A stretch of 64,000 bases of DNA from Balaenoptera acutorostrata (GCF_949987535.1 NC_080067.1:77277985-77341984), one strand, 5' to 3'. Counted from the stretch's first letter, positions 1-11,214 are shown. Numbers and translations are program-made. Notes: a model not told the origin generated them from the letters alone.

Positions 1-442
1 GGTGGGAGAGCCAACTTCAGAACACTGGTCCACAAGAGACCTCCCAGCTCCACGTAATACCAAATGGCAAAAATCTCCCAGAGATCTCCATCTCAACATC
101 AAGACCCAGCTTCACTCAACGACCAGCAAGCTACAGTGCTGGACATCCTATGCCAAACAACTAGCTAGACAGGAACACAACCCCATCCATTGGCAGAGAG
201 GCTGCCTAAAATCATAATAAGGCCACAGACACCACAAAATACACCACCAGACGTGGACGTGCCCACCAGAAAGACAAGATCTAGCCTCATCCACCAGAAC
301 TCAGGCACTAGTTCCCTCCACCAGGAAGCCTACACAACCCACTGAACCAACCTTAGCTGCTGGGGACAGATACCCAAAACAACGGGAACTACGAACCTGC
401 AGCCTGTGAAAAGGAGACCCCAAACACAGTAAGATAGGCAAA
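1..442 (+). promoter_or_regulatory. L1 5'UTR, downstream part
   Basis: C/A-rich sequence with repeated ccacca and caccag words leads directly into ORF1, as in cetartiodactyl L1 5'UTRs. The internal promoter normally sits nearer the element's 5' end, which is not in the window. An open frame at 2-217 (71 codons) lies here; it resembles nothing I know and is probably chance. Confidence 0.75.
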
Positions 443-1336
443 ATGAGACGACAGAAAAACACACAGCAGATGAAGGAGCAGGCTCAAAACACACTGGACT
501 TAACAAATGAAGAGGAAATAGGTAGTCTACCTGAAAAAGAATTCAGAATAATGATAGTAAGGATGATCCAAAATCTTGGAAACAGAATAGACAAAATGCA
601 AGAAACATTTAACAAGGATGTAGAAGAACTAAAGAGGAACCAAGCAATGATGAAAAACACAATAAATGAAATTAAAAATACTCTAGATGGGATCAATAGT
701 AGAATAACTGAGGCAGAAGAAAGGATAAGTGACCTGGAAGATAAAATGGTGGAAATAACTACTACAGAGCAGGATAAAGAAAAAAGAATGAAAAGAACTG
801 AGGACAGTCTCAGGGACCTCTGGGACAACATTAAACGTGCCAACATTCGAATTATAGGGGTACCAGAAGAAGAAGAGAAAAAGAAAGGGACTGAGAAAAT
901 TTTTGAAGAGATTATAGTTGAAAACTTCCCTAATATGGGAAAGGAAATAGTTAATCAAGTCCTGGAAGCACAGAGAGTCCCATACAGGATAAACCCAAGG
1001 AGGAACACGCCAAGACACATATTAATCAAACTGTCAAAAATTAAATATAAGGAAAACATATTAAAGGCGGCAAGGGAAAAAAAACAAATAACACACAAGG
1101 GAATCCCCATAAGGTTAACATCTGATCTCTCAGCAGAAACTCTGCAAGCCAGAAGGGAGTGGCAGGATATACTTAAAGTCATGAAGGAGAAAAACCTACA
1201 ACCAAGATTACTCTACCCAGCAAGGATCTCATTCAGATTCGATGGAGAAATTAAAACCTTTACAGACAAGCAAAAGCTGAGAGAGTTCAGCACCACCAAA
1301 CCAGCTTTACAACAAATGCTAAAGGAAATTCTCTAG
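443..1336 (+). CDS. L1 ORF1 protein (ORF1p), intact, 297 aa
   Basis: ORF1p is the RNA-binding chaperone of the L1 ribonucleoprotein; it forms trimers, coats L1 RNA and acts with ORF2p in the cytoplasm and at the target DNA. Visible domains are a short polar N-terminus (1-30), a heptad-rich coiled coil (about 35-130, with runs such as INSRITEAEERISDLEDKM), an RRM-like domain (about 134-225, starting NIRIIGVPEEEE and containing RHILIKL near 191-197), and a basic C-terminal domain (about 226-297, with YPARISFRFDG near 258-268). Coiled-coil length varies widely among mammalian ORF1p, so 297 aa against about 338 aa in human is not surprising. The start is the first ATG of the frame, following the 5'UTR. 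A 58-bp spacer separates it from ORF2 in another frame. No stop or frameshift is present. Confidence 0.95.
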   Translation: MRRQKNTQQMKEQAQNTLDLTNEEEIGSLPEKEFRIMIVRMIQNLGNRIDKMQETFNKDVEELKRNQAMMKNTINEIKNTLDGINSRITEAEERISDLEDKMVEITTTEQDKEKRMKRTEDSLRDLWDNIKRANIRIIGVPEEEEKKKGTEKIFEEIIVENFPNMGKEIVNQVLEAQRVPYRINPRRNTPRHILIKLSKIKYKENILKAAREKKQITHKGIPIRLTSDLSAETLQARREWQDILKVMKEKNLQPRLLYPARISFRFDGEIKTFTDKQKLREFSTTKPALQQMLKEIL

Positions 1337-1394
1337 GCAAGAAACACAAGAGAAGGAAAACACCTACAATAACAAACCCAATACATTTAAGAAA

Positions 1395-2477
1395 ATGGGA
1401 ATAGGAACATACATATCGATAATTACCTTGAATGTAAATGGATTAAATGCTCCCACCAAAAGACACAGGCTGGCTGAATGGATACAAAAACAAGACCCAT
1501 ACATATGCTGTCTACAAGAGACCCACTTCAGACCTAGGGACACATACAGACTGAAAGTGAGGGGATGGAAAAAGATATTCCATGCAAATGGAATTCAAAA
1601 GAAAGCTGGAGTAGCAATTCTCATATCAGACAAAATAGACTTTAAAATAAAGACTATTACAAGAGACAAAGAAGGACACTATATAATGATCAAGGGATCG
1701 ATCCAAGAGGAAGGTATAACAATTGTAAATATTTATGCACCCAACATAGGAGCACCTCAATACATAAGGCAAATACTAACAGCCATGAAAGGGGAAATTG
1801 ACAGCAACACAATCATAGTAGGGGACTTTAACACCCCACTTTCACCAATGGACAGATCATCCAAAATGAAAATAAATAAGGAAACACAAGCTTTAAATGA
1901 TACATTAAACAATATGGACTTAATTGATATTTATAGGACATTCCACCCAAAAACAACAGAATACACATTTTTCTCAAGTGCTCATGGAACATTCTCCAGG
2001 ATAGATCATATCTTGGGTCACAAATCAAGCCTTGGTAAATTTAAGAAAATTGAAATCGTATCAAGTATCTTTTCCGACCACAATGCTATGAGACTAGATA
2101 TCAATTACAGGAAAAGATCTGTAAAAAATACAAACACATGGAGGCTACACAATACATTACTTAATAACGAAGTGATTACTGAAGAAATCAAAGGGGAAAT
2201 CAAAAAATACCTAGAAACAAATGACAATGGAGACACGACGACCCAAAACCTATGGGACACAGCAAAAGCAGTGCTAAGAGGGAAGTTTATAGCAATACAA
2301 GCCTACCTCAAGAAACAGGAAACATCTCGAATAAACAACCTAACCTTGCACCTAAAGCAATTAGAGAAAGAAGAACAAAAAAACCCCAAAGCCAGCAGAA
2401 GGAAAGAAATTATAAAGATCAGGTCAGAAATAAATGAAAAAGAAATGAAGGAAACAATAGCAAAAATCAATGAAACT
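1395..2477 (+). pseudogene. L1 ORF2, N-terminal endonuclease part, interrupted by a SINE
   Basis: This is the first 361 codons of ORF2p, the L1 endonuclease and reverse transcriptase. The APE-like endonuclease is complete by motif: TLNVNGLN near 11-18, catalytic Glu42 in QETHF, Asp144 and Asn146 in VGDFNTP, Asp204 in SRIDH, and His229 in SDHN. The frame then runs into the SINE inserted at 2478 and stops at 2504, giving a 369-aa product with eight foreign residues. That product would hold the endonuclease without the reverse transcriptase. The start ATG at 1395 was chosen because the family's N-terminal strand begins about six residues later. Confidence 0.93.
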
Positions 2478-2813
2478 GGGCTTCCTTGGTGGCGCAGTGG
2501 TTGAGAATCTGCCTGCTAATGCAGGGGACACGGGTTCGAGCCCTGGTCTGGGAAGATCCCACATGCCGCGGAGCAGCTGGGCCCGTGAGCCACAATTGCT
2601 GAGCCTGCGCGTCTGGAGCCTGTGCCCCGCGACGGGAGGGGCCGCGATAGAGAAAGGCCCGCGCACCGCGATGAAGAGCGGTCCCCGCACCGCGATGAAG
2701 AGTGGCCCCCGCTTGCCGCAACTGGAGAAAGCCCTCGCACGAACCGAAGACCCAACACAGCCAAAAATAAAATAAATAAATAAATAAAATCAAGTAAAAC
2801 TTTAAAAAAAAAA
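2478..2813 (+). mobile_element. CHR-type tRNA-derived SINE inserted in L1 ORF2
   Basis: The head carries Pol III boxes: A box TGGCGCAGTGG (2490-2500) and B box GGTTCGAGCC (2533-2542). The body contains a perfect-start tandem duplication of 24 bp (2662-2685 and 2686-2709, each beginning CGCACCGCGATGAAGAG), and the tail is AAAT-rich followed by poly(A). The target-site duplication AAAAATCAATGAAACT flanks it at 2462-2477 and 2814-2829. The site begins with an A run, as expected for L1 endonuclease nicking. The insertion adds 352 bp including the duplication and breaks ORF2 frame and sense. Confidence 0.95.
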
Positions 2814-2829
2814 AAAAATCAATGAAACT

Positions 2830-5565
2830 AAAAGCTGGTTCTTTGAGAAGATAAACAAAATTGATAAACCATTAGCCAGACTCATCAAGAGAAAAAGGGA
2901 GAAGACTCAGATCAATAGAATTAGAAATGAAAAAGGAGAAGTAACCACTGACACTGCAGAAATACAAAAGATCGTGAGAGATTACTACAAGCAACTATAT
3001 GCCAATAAAATGGACAACCTGGAAGAAATGGACAGATTCTTAGAAATGCACAAACTGCCGAGACTGAACCAGGAAGAAATAGAAAATATGAACAGACCAA
3101 TCACAAGCACTGAAATTGAAACTGTGATTAAAAACCTTCCAACAAACAAAAGCCCAGGACCAGATGGCTTCACAGGCGAATTCTATCAAACATTTAGAGA
3201 AGAGCTAACACCTATCCTTCTCAAACTCTTCCAAAATATTGCAGAGGGAGGAACACTCCCCAACTCATTCTACGAGGCCACCATCACCCTGATACCAAAA
3301 CCAGACAAAGATGTCACAAAGAAAGAAAACTACAGGCCAATATCACTGATGAACATAGATGCAAAAATCCTCAACAAAATACTAGCAAACAGAATCCAAC
3401 AGCACATTAAAAGGATCATACACCATGATCAAGTGGGGTTTATCCCAGGAATGCAAGGATTCTTCAATATACGCAAATCAATCAATGTGATACACCATAT
3501 TAACAAATTGAAGGAGAAAAACCATATGATCATCTCAATAGATGCAGAGAAAGCTTTTGACAAAATTCAACACCCATTTATGATAAAAGCCCTGCAGAAA
3601 GTAGGCATAGAGGGAACTTTCCTCAACATAATAAAGGCCATATATGACAAACCCACAGCCAACATTGTCCTCAATGGTGAAAAACTGAAACCATTTCCAC
3701 TAAGATCAGGAACAAGACAAGGTTGCCCACTCTCACCACTATTATTCAACATAGTTCTGGAAGTCCTAGCCACAGCAATCAGAGAAGACAAAGAAATAAA
3801 AGGAATCCAAATCGGAAAAGAAGAAGTAAAGCTGTCACTATTTGCAGATGACATGATACTATACATAGAGAATCCTAAAGATGCTACCAGAAAACTCCTA
3901 GAGCTAATCAATGAATTTGGTAAAGTAGCAGGATACAAAATTAATGCACAGAAATCTCTTGCATTTCTATACACTAATGACGAAAAATCTGAAAGTGAAA
4001 TTAAGAAAACACTCCCATTTACCATTGCAACAAAAAGAATAAAATATCTAGGAATAAACCTACCTAAGGAGACAAAAGACCTGTATGCAGAAAATTATAA
4101 GACACTGATGAAAGAAATTAAAGATGATACAAATAGATGGAGAGATATACCATGTTCCTGGATTGGAAGAATCAACATTGTGAAAATGTCTCTACTACCC
4201 AAAGCAATCTACAGATTCAATGCAATCCCTATCAAACTACCACTGGCATTTTTCACAGAACTAGAACAAAAAATTTCACAATTTGTATGGAAACACAAAA
4301 GACCCCGAATAGCCAAAGCAATCTTGAGAACGAAAAATGGAGCTGGGGGAATCAGGCTCCCTGACTTCAGACTATATTACAAAGCTTCAGTAATCAAGAC
4401 AGTTTGGTATTGGCACAAAAACAGAAATATAGATCAATGGAACAGGATAGAAAGCCCAGAGATAAACCCACACACATATGGTCAACTTATCTTTGATAAA
4501 GGAGGCAAGCATATACAGTGGAGAAAAGACAGCCTCTTCAATAAGTGGTGCTGGGAAAATTGGACAGGAACATGTAAAAGTATGAAATTAGAACACTCCC
4601 TGACACCATGCACAAAAATAAACTCAAAATGGATTAAAGACCTAAGTGTAAGGGCAGACACTATCAAACTCTTAGAGGAAAACATAGGCAGAACACTCTA
4701 TGACATACATCACAGCAAGATTCTTTTTGACCCAGCTCCCAGAGAAATGGAAATAAGAACACAAATAAACAAATGGGACCTAATGAAACTGAAAAGCTTT
4801 TGCACAGCAAAGGAAACCATAAACAAGACCAAAAGACAACCCTCAGAATGGGAGAAAATATTTGCAAATGAAGCAACTGACAAAGGATTAATCTCCAAGA
4901 TTTACAAGCAGCTCATGCAGCTCAATAACAAAAAAACGAACAACCCAATCCAAAAATGGGCAGAAGATCTAAATAGACATTTCTCCAAAGAAGATATACA
5001 GATGGCCTACAGACACATGAAAGAATGCTCAACATCATTAATCATTAGAGAAATGCAAATCAAAACTACAATGAGATATCATCTCACACCGGTCAGAATG
5101 GCCATCATCAAAAAATCTAGAAACAATAAATGCTGGAGAGGGTGTGGAGGAAAGGGAACACTCTTGCACTGTTGGTGGGAATGTAAATTGATACAGCCAC
5201 TATGGAGAACAGTATGGAGGTTCCTTAAAAAACTACAAATAGAACTACCATACGACCCAGCAATCCCACTACTGGGCATATACCCTGAGAAAACCATAGG
5301 TCAAAAAGAGTCATGTACCAAAATGTTCGTTGCAGCTCTATTTACAATAGCCAGGACATGGAAGCAACCTAAATGTCCATCGACAGATGAATGGATGAAG
5401 AAGATGTGGCACATATATACACTGGAATATTACTCAGCCATAAAAAGAAATGAAATGGAGGTATTTGTAATGAGGTGGATGGAGTTAGAGTCTGTCATAC
5501 AGAGTGAAGTAAGTCAGAAAGAGAAAAACAAATACAGTATGCTAACACATATATATGGAATCTAA
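2830..5565 (+). pseudogene. L1 ORF2, reverse transcriptase and C-terminal part after the SINE
   Basis: The ORF2 frame resumes exactly after the duplicated target site and stays open to the stop at 5563-5565; the longest ATG-initiated piece is 2974-5565 (863 aa). Visible are the RT finger motif [13 protein letters not shown] (about 3151-3189), AEKAFDKIQ (3544-3570), [15 protein letters not shown], the catalytic FADD motif (3841-3852), the thumb and C-terminal segment, and the cysteine-rich motif [18 protein letters not shown] near residues 720-738 of the 863-aa piece. Counting codons on both sides of the SINE gives about 1,272 aa for the uninterrupted protein, the normal size for mammalian ORF2p. 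No other lesion was found. No translation of this part is expected from the present locus except by internal initiation. Confidence 0.93.
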
Positions 5566-5955
5566 GGGAAAAAAAAAAAAAAAAAAAAGGCCATGAAGAA
5601 CCTAGTGGCAAGACGGGAATAAAGACACAGACCTACTAGAGAATGGACTTGAGGATATGGGGAGGGGGTGGGGTGAGATGTGACAGGGTAAGAGAGTGTC
5701 ATGGACATATATACACTACCAAATGTAAAATAGATAGCTAGTGGGAAGCAGCCGCATAGCACAGGGAGATCAGCTCGGTGCTTTGTGACCACCTAGAGGG
5801 GTGGGATGGGGAGGGTGGGAGGGAGGGAGATGCAAGAGGGAAGAGAAATGGGAACATATTGTATATGTATAACAGATTCACTTTGTTATAAAGCAGATGC
5901 TAACACACTATTGTAAGGCAATTATACTTCAATAAAGATGTTTGAAAAAAAAAAA
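5566..5955 (+). other. L1 3'UTR with G-rich tract, AATAAA and first poly(A)
   Basis: An internal A run (about 5571-5588) follows the ORF2 stop. Two guanine-rich tracts follow, 5659-5674 and 5797-5830; the second has at least six runs of three or more G with short loops, a G-quadruplex-type arrangement known from mammalian L1 3'UTRs. The polyadenylation signal AATAAA is at 5931-5936 and the poly(A) at 5945-5955. Confidence 0.9.
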
Positions 5956-6021
5956 GATATGCAAACAGAAAGCATTCTGAATAAATGGCCTAAAATGTGG
6001 ATTCAAAAAAAAAAAAAAAAA
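5956..6021 (+). other. Candidate L1 3' transduction: 49 nt plus second poly(A)
   Basis: After the first poly(A), 49 nt of non-L1 sequence (5956-6004) lead to a second A run at 6005-6021. The 49-nt block carries its own AATAAA at 5980-5985, 20 nt before the second A run. This is the expected layout when L1 transcription reads past its weak signal and a downstream signal of the source locus is used. The sequence after 6021 is an unrelated antisense L1 relic, the probable target DNA. The matching 5' target-site copy lies outside the window, so this stays an inference. Confidence 0.6.
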
Positions 6022-6490
6022 GACATCTGGGTTGTTTCTACCTTTTTGGCTATTACAAATAATGATGCTATAAACATTCATATACAAGTTTTCACATGGA
6101 CATATGTTTTCATTTCTCTTGGGTATACACCTCGGAATAGAATTGCTTGGTTATATGGTAACTCTATGCTTAACCGCTTGAGGAAATGTCGGACTGTTTT
6201 CCAAAGTGACTGCACAATGTTACATTCCCACCAGTAATGTATGAGAGTTCCAATTTCTCCACATTCTCCCCAACTCTTGTTATTATCTGTCTTCTTGATT
6301 ACAGCCATCCTAGTGGGCTCAAACTCACTGTGGTTTAGATTTTCATTTTCCCGATGGTTAATTACATTGACCATCTTTTCATGTGCTTATTGGCCATTTG
6401 TATATCTTTTTTGGGGAAATGTCTATTCAAGTCCTTTGCCTACTTTTGATTTGGATTTTCTTTTTATTATTGAGTTGTATTTCTTCTTGC
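6022..6490 (-). mobile_element. Old L1 fragment, antisense, ORF2 C-terminal region
   Basis: The minus strand encodes a decayed ORF2 C-terminus; the open piece at 6078-6374 shows MAVIKKTDNNKSWGECGEIGT, HYWWECN and ELPYNQAI, the cysteine-rich region. Divergence from the young L1 at 1-5955 is high. It appears to be the target into which the young L1 inserted. Confidence 0.85.
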
Positions 6491-7684
6491 TTTGATGTTG
6501 TTATTTTCCACTCAATTTTTTTGTATACATCCCTTTGATCTTTTGACAAATCAGTCATCCCAGGTCAACTTTTCACATGCTTTCCAGATATTTTTCTTTA
6601 AAAATATCATTCTCCAGGCAGGAACTAATTATAGAGGATATCTGTTTGGTAATTGCCGTTGTTTTGACACCCAGCATCTGGAACCCTTCCCCCATGCTTG
6701 TGAATTTACCACCTTATGAGTCATGATAAGAAGCAGAGCCCTTTCCCACTGTGGAGCCAAGAAGGTTAGATTTCTGTTTTTCCAGCCTCCCTTGTAGCAA
6801 GGACAGGAGCACATGGTTTGGACTCAGCCAATCAGATTCAACTGCCCCAGATATGAGCCAGGATCTGATGATGAAAAACAGTGGGGTCAACAGAAAGAGC
6901 ATTCCAGTGATGGCAGAATCTGTGGTCATGATAGCCACTGTTGGGGGAGGGGGAGGGCAGCAGGAGAAGCAAAGCCAACAGCAACGAGGGCTCGAGTGTT
7001 CAGCATCCTGGGGTGGTGATGGTGGTGGGGTACAAGGGATGCCAGTTGAAGCTTTGTGTTTCCCTGCAGATGCGACAACAGCATCTTCCCCAGCCTGGTT
7101 CTGGGCTGCAGTTTGGCTGTGAAACTGAGCACTGCTAGTCTTCTCTGTTCTGGCCTATATTCTAAGCTCATAAGCCTATTTTTGGCTTAAGTCAGCAAAA
7201 TGGCTTTCCACTGTTGCAACTAAGAAGCTTGACTAGCCGAAGATGACGTTCTTCTTCCTGAGAAATGCCTTTTTTTTTATAATTCACTGACGGGCAATAG
7301 GACATTTAGACTATAACGAGATGACAACAACCTGGGACTGGATGAAGAGTGAGAAGCTTAAACAGATGATGTGTCTCGACTGATCCCCAGCAAAATACTC
7401 TAGTTGTCAAAGCAACCCCTGCAGGCAACAAAGCATTCAACATAGACAAAACCAGGGTGAGAGAGATTTACTGTTTTACAGAATGAACACAGAGAAGCAA
7501 AAGAAAGTCTGGCTGAGGTGGTACAAAGTCCTGATTTATAAATTTAAAACACGACCTTTACGGTACCAGGAAATAACCAACACCATGGCCCAGTTAACCA
7601 AATTCTGGTATCGCCTGGGTGCGTTAGAGGTAACACTCATTTCCATGACTCTCAGTGGGAGTCTGCTTTTTATACTGGCTCTGG
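6491..7684. other. No supported gene; probable old LTR-like stretch near 6720-6900
   Basis: The stretch 6775-6860 (CCAGCCTCCCTTGTAGCAAG and AGCCAATCAGATTC) resembles the internal part of old mammalian LTRs, family not identified. A GTGGTGATGGTGGTGGGG run lies near 7011-7030. A 75-codon open frame at 7483-7710 with a basic N-terminus and one hydrophobic segment (about residues 49-68) matches nothing I recognise, and its last bases overlap the MLT1-like LTR that follows. Confidence 0.35.
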
Positions 7685-8218
7685 TAGCCAGCCTCCAAGA
7701 CGGTCCCTAAAGACCCTAACCTCTCGATAGCCAAGCTTTTCTGTAGTCTCTTCTCAATTGAATCAGCTGGTCTGAGTGAGGAATAAAACACTGCAGAAGT
7801 GACAACGTGTGACATCCAAGACTAGGACATAAAAGGCACGGCAGCTTCCTCCTTGGCCTTTTGGATCATTCACTCTGGGAAGCCAGCCGCCATGTCAGGA
7901 GGACACTCAAGCAGCCTTGTGGAGAGGCCTATGTGGAGAGGAACTGAGGATCCCACAAACAGCTGGTACCCGCTTCCCAGGCATGAGAGTGAGTCACCTT
8001 GCAAGTGGATCCTCCAGCATCAGACAAGCCTTCAGACGACTGTGGCCCTAGCTGATATGTGACTTCAGCCTCAGGAGAGCCCCTGAGCCAGAACTGCCCA
8101 GTCGACCTGCTCTTCACTTCCTGATCCAGAGAAACCACAAGAGATACTAAACGATTATTGCTGTTTTAACTTCTAAGGTTTGGGTGATTTGCTATGCAGC
8201 AACAGATAAGTAATACAG
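7685..8218 (+). mobile_element. MLT1-like solo LTR (ERVL-MaLR)
   Basis: Recognised from a series of MaLR words in order: AGCCTCCAAGACGGTCCC near the start, CATAAAAGGCACGGCAGC, TTGGATCATTCACTCTGG, GAAGCCAGCCGCCATG, GAACTGAGGATCCCACA, and the terminal GCTATGCAGCAACAGATAAG followed by TAATACAG. No internal retroviral sequence is present. It is old and diverged. Confidence 0.7.
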
Positions 8219-11214
8219 CTACTAACAGCGCATACACTTCCTCTCTATTTTGAGAACCCAATAAATTCTATCGTGTGGGCAATAGGGACACTCCAATAAC
8301 CACTCTTGGAGCAATTTGCATATTTAAGAACACTGTTTTTCCAGTGTCCTGTGGGGTATCCCTCCACAGAACTGGCATTTTCCTGCCCAATGTGAAATTT
8401 TTAAGATAAAATCTGACCTTTTCCCATATATGTGTTGCTGGAGATGTTCTGGGGGGTTTCTCTCATTCTGAAAGGGCTGGGGTATGCAGACTATTTCCTG
8501 GTTATTGCTGGAGCTGAGGGATGCTATAAAAAGAGTTAGCTACAGTGCGATAGAGTAAATGCCAAGTGTGAAGGCCACAGATTAACGGGTCAGGATCTCA
8601 GGCCTGCCCAGGACACAGGTGGCCCCAGACATCCAGACAACATCATGAATCTCTCTCTCAAGGGCCCTGGATCTGCTCCAATTCCTAAGACACAGCACGA
8701 ATAAAACCCTTGCTTAGCCCTTTACCGCACACCATAAGCCTGTGTTGTCCAAGCTCTTAAGATTCTTTACACTGAAACAATTCCCCATCCCCAGCCTGAA
8801 GAAGCCTCTTTACCCAGAAAAAAATGTTTATAAAACTTCTAACCTCTGCCAACACTGTGCTTAGAAAAACGTCAACAATGATTAAGCGTGCCTTATTCTG
8901 TACTCAAGTAGTCGTGCAAATCGGCAGGCAAAACTGCAATTAACAATTAAATCAATCAACAAATATGTGCTTTGTTTTTAGAAATGGACCCGTTTAGCAG
9001 TGCTCTAGAACTGGCAAATCATCCTTTTACCCAACAACCGCACCTCAGCCATCCCATACACACACCTAACACTTTGTGATCGTTTGCAAAATAAACAGGA
9101 CACGATTTTTTTTGCATCCAGTATGGAGATTCTAACAAGGACTGGGTGTGACAGTACCCTTTGGATATGCACCATAATGTCGGATTTTGCGTGCTCCAGG
9201 ACCCCCGCCCGTCCCACCCCACTCACAGGTGCTCTAAAGGTCCCTCTTAGCAGGCCAGCCGGTGGCACAGCTCCACACTTTTCCTTCCAACACCAGCCGC
9301 TGTGAATGGGTGCAGCTGTCTCACTCTGGCCCTTTCTGGCATCTGGTCATCTTGCCCAGACTCAGGTCCTCAACACCTTTGCAAATAATTTTCTAAGCAT
9401 CAGCTGGGGGTCTTAAGCATCAGCCATTTTCTTCCTGAGAAGGAAAAGACCCTCAAGCTTCTGAATTCTCCAAAGCTGCTAATGCTTCAACAAACATCAC
9501 CAAAATGTCTTCTGCAGTAAATTTGTCCAACAAGATCCTTTGGAAGTTAAACAGCAAGTTCACTTCGGCCAAGCTGACACCGTGCACACTCAGCTGCAAT
9601 AACACAAGGACCATTCAGGGCCTGGGTCACAGCTCCACTCCTTAAACACAGTGTCTGCTCTCATCCCCAGGACTCTGACTCAGTAACTCCAGTCCTCCCA
9701 TCTCCATCCAGAAGGTGAGTCTAGGTCACCCCAGCAGATGTCAGTTCACAGAAAGCTGAGAAACCAGTTCACTGGGAACCAATTCGCAGAACTCAACTTG
9801 CCGAGCAAACCTTTCACCAAATTTATCTAATTTACTTATTGGAATGTTCAATGGGAATATTTAGCATCACTCATGGGAATGTTAGATTTTGGTAACTGAT
9901 GATGAAGACATAGAAAAGTATATTCCAACGGCAACAACCAAATATCAGCTTTTCTACTGGAATTTTTTAGCTGTTACTGATATTTTGGATGAGATTGTTC
10001 AGGTTAACGTCAACTTCCTTCAAACACTCTTGAATTTAAATTTGCATTCCCATCCGTTGGATGGATCCATCTCCAGAACTGTTCAGAGCCTCAAGGCACC
10101 CAGAACACATGTCCTCACGCCTCATCTCTGTGGGGTCTGCCTCTTCAGTGCCTGTGTCCCCTGGCTCTGTCATGGGGGATCCTGGCAATAGCTGTCCAAT
10201 ACAGGTGGCTCTGGCTGGGGGGGCCCGTTGTTCCCCATTGACAGGTGAGAATACTCCCAGGACGCTGGGCCATAGCTGGGTCCTGCCTGCCAGCTGCGAG
10301 GGCTAATGCCTCACCCTTTTAGGGAAGAGGCATTGAAGGGTATGGCAGCCTGCAAGTCCCCTCCCTTGCCACCTTCCACTGGAGAGGCTGGAACTGGTAA
10401 ATACTTGCTTTCCCAGCTGCCCTTTCATCCAGGGATGGCCATGCGACCCAGCCCTGCTGTCAGTAGATAACCACACAAAGATCTGTTAAGGAGGTTGTGA
10501 ATAGTGGTATGCGGGGGATGGTGGCACTGAGAGCAATCCTCCCTGGATGCAGAAAGAAGCGGGGGTGCGTTGTCTGCAGAGAATTCAAAACACTGATAGA
10601 ACCGACTAAAAGTCAGTCTGCCTTTTCCTCTCACCGGGCACTGGAGATTCTGAACAACGTCAGTGATACGATACTTTCACAGCTGGGGCAGGTCACCACC
10701 CTTGTTACCCCCACTCCCCCCTCCAACCTGGAAGGGCTCCTGAACTAGTAGATGAGATTAATCCAAACACACATTAAGGGCAGAGTCTGTTCTAGAGGCT
10801 AAGATGGACGTACACGTCTGGCTATGCAAATCACGTTCAGGGAGAGTGTCCATTTCCCCTTCAGTCAGCCCCACGTCTTTATTAAAGCAGCCTCATTAGT
10901 GACTGCAGTGACCCGAGTCCCACTGTCATTTACTGAGAGCATCAGTGCTTCAGACATTCAGGGCCTGGGGAACTCACGTACCCTCCTCCTGGCTGTGCTA
11001 ATGAAGCAGCTAAGAGAAGGATCCTCTGCTTCAGGTCAGATGCTCGCTGGTGCCTGCCATGCCTTCATCCTCACCTCTTACCCAGGTGCTCTCACTTCCC
11101 CTAGGCTCAGGACCAAGAAAGCTTCCAGGACCACTGTCCCTAGGCTCCCTCAGCAATTCCCAGCTGCACAGCTGATCTGACACCTCGAGGCAGGGAAGCC
11201 CAGTGGGACAAGTC
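8219..11214. other. Mostly unique sequence, no supported gene
   Basis: No open frame here resembles a known protein and no splice-bounded exon could be argued. The stretch 10380-10480 (TTCCCAGCTGCCCTTTCATC and nearby) resembles the same unidentified old LTR family as 6775-6860. A CpG-poor, moderately GC-rich composition prevails. The rest I cannot assign. Confidence 0.4.

Larger units (their letters stand above)
1..5955 (+). mobile_element. Young LINE-1 element, 5' end outside the window, 3' end complete
   Basis: The order is that of an L1: 5'UTR remainder (1-442), ORF1 (443-1336), a 58-bp spacer, ORF2 (1395-5565, split by a SINE at 2478-2813), 3'UTR (5566-5944) with AATAAA at 5931-5936, and poly(A) at 5945-5955. 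Both reading frames are free of stops apart from the SINE, so the copy is young and was probably competent when it landed. The right flank is an older antisense L1 beginning at 6022. The 5' target-site duplication cannot be seen because the element starts before position 1. The inverted 5' part of the L1 at 34915-37515 differs from this copy at about 20 of 645 positions by eye, so the two belong to closely related lineages. Confidence 0.95.

Noticed and set aside
484..846. 120-codon minus-strand frame over L1 ORF1
   Set aside because: Antisense shadow of the coiled-coil-encoding, purine-rich ORF1.
2490..2542. tRNA gene suggested by A and B boxes
   Set aside because: The boxes belong to a tRNA-derived SINE with flanking target-site duplication and A-rich tail; no cloverleaf is maintained.
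2662..2709. CRISPR-like direct repeats
   Set aside because: Two adjacent 24-bp copies without spacers, in a SINE, in a vertebrate genome.
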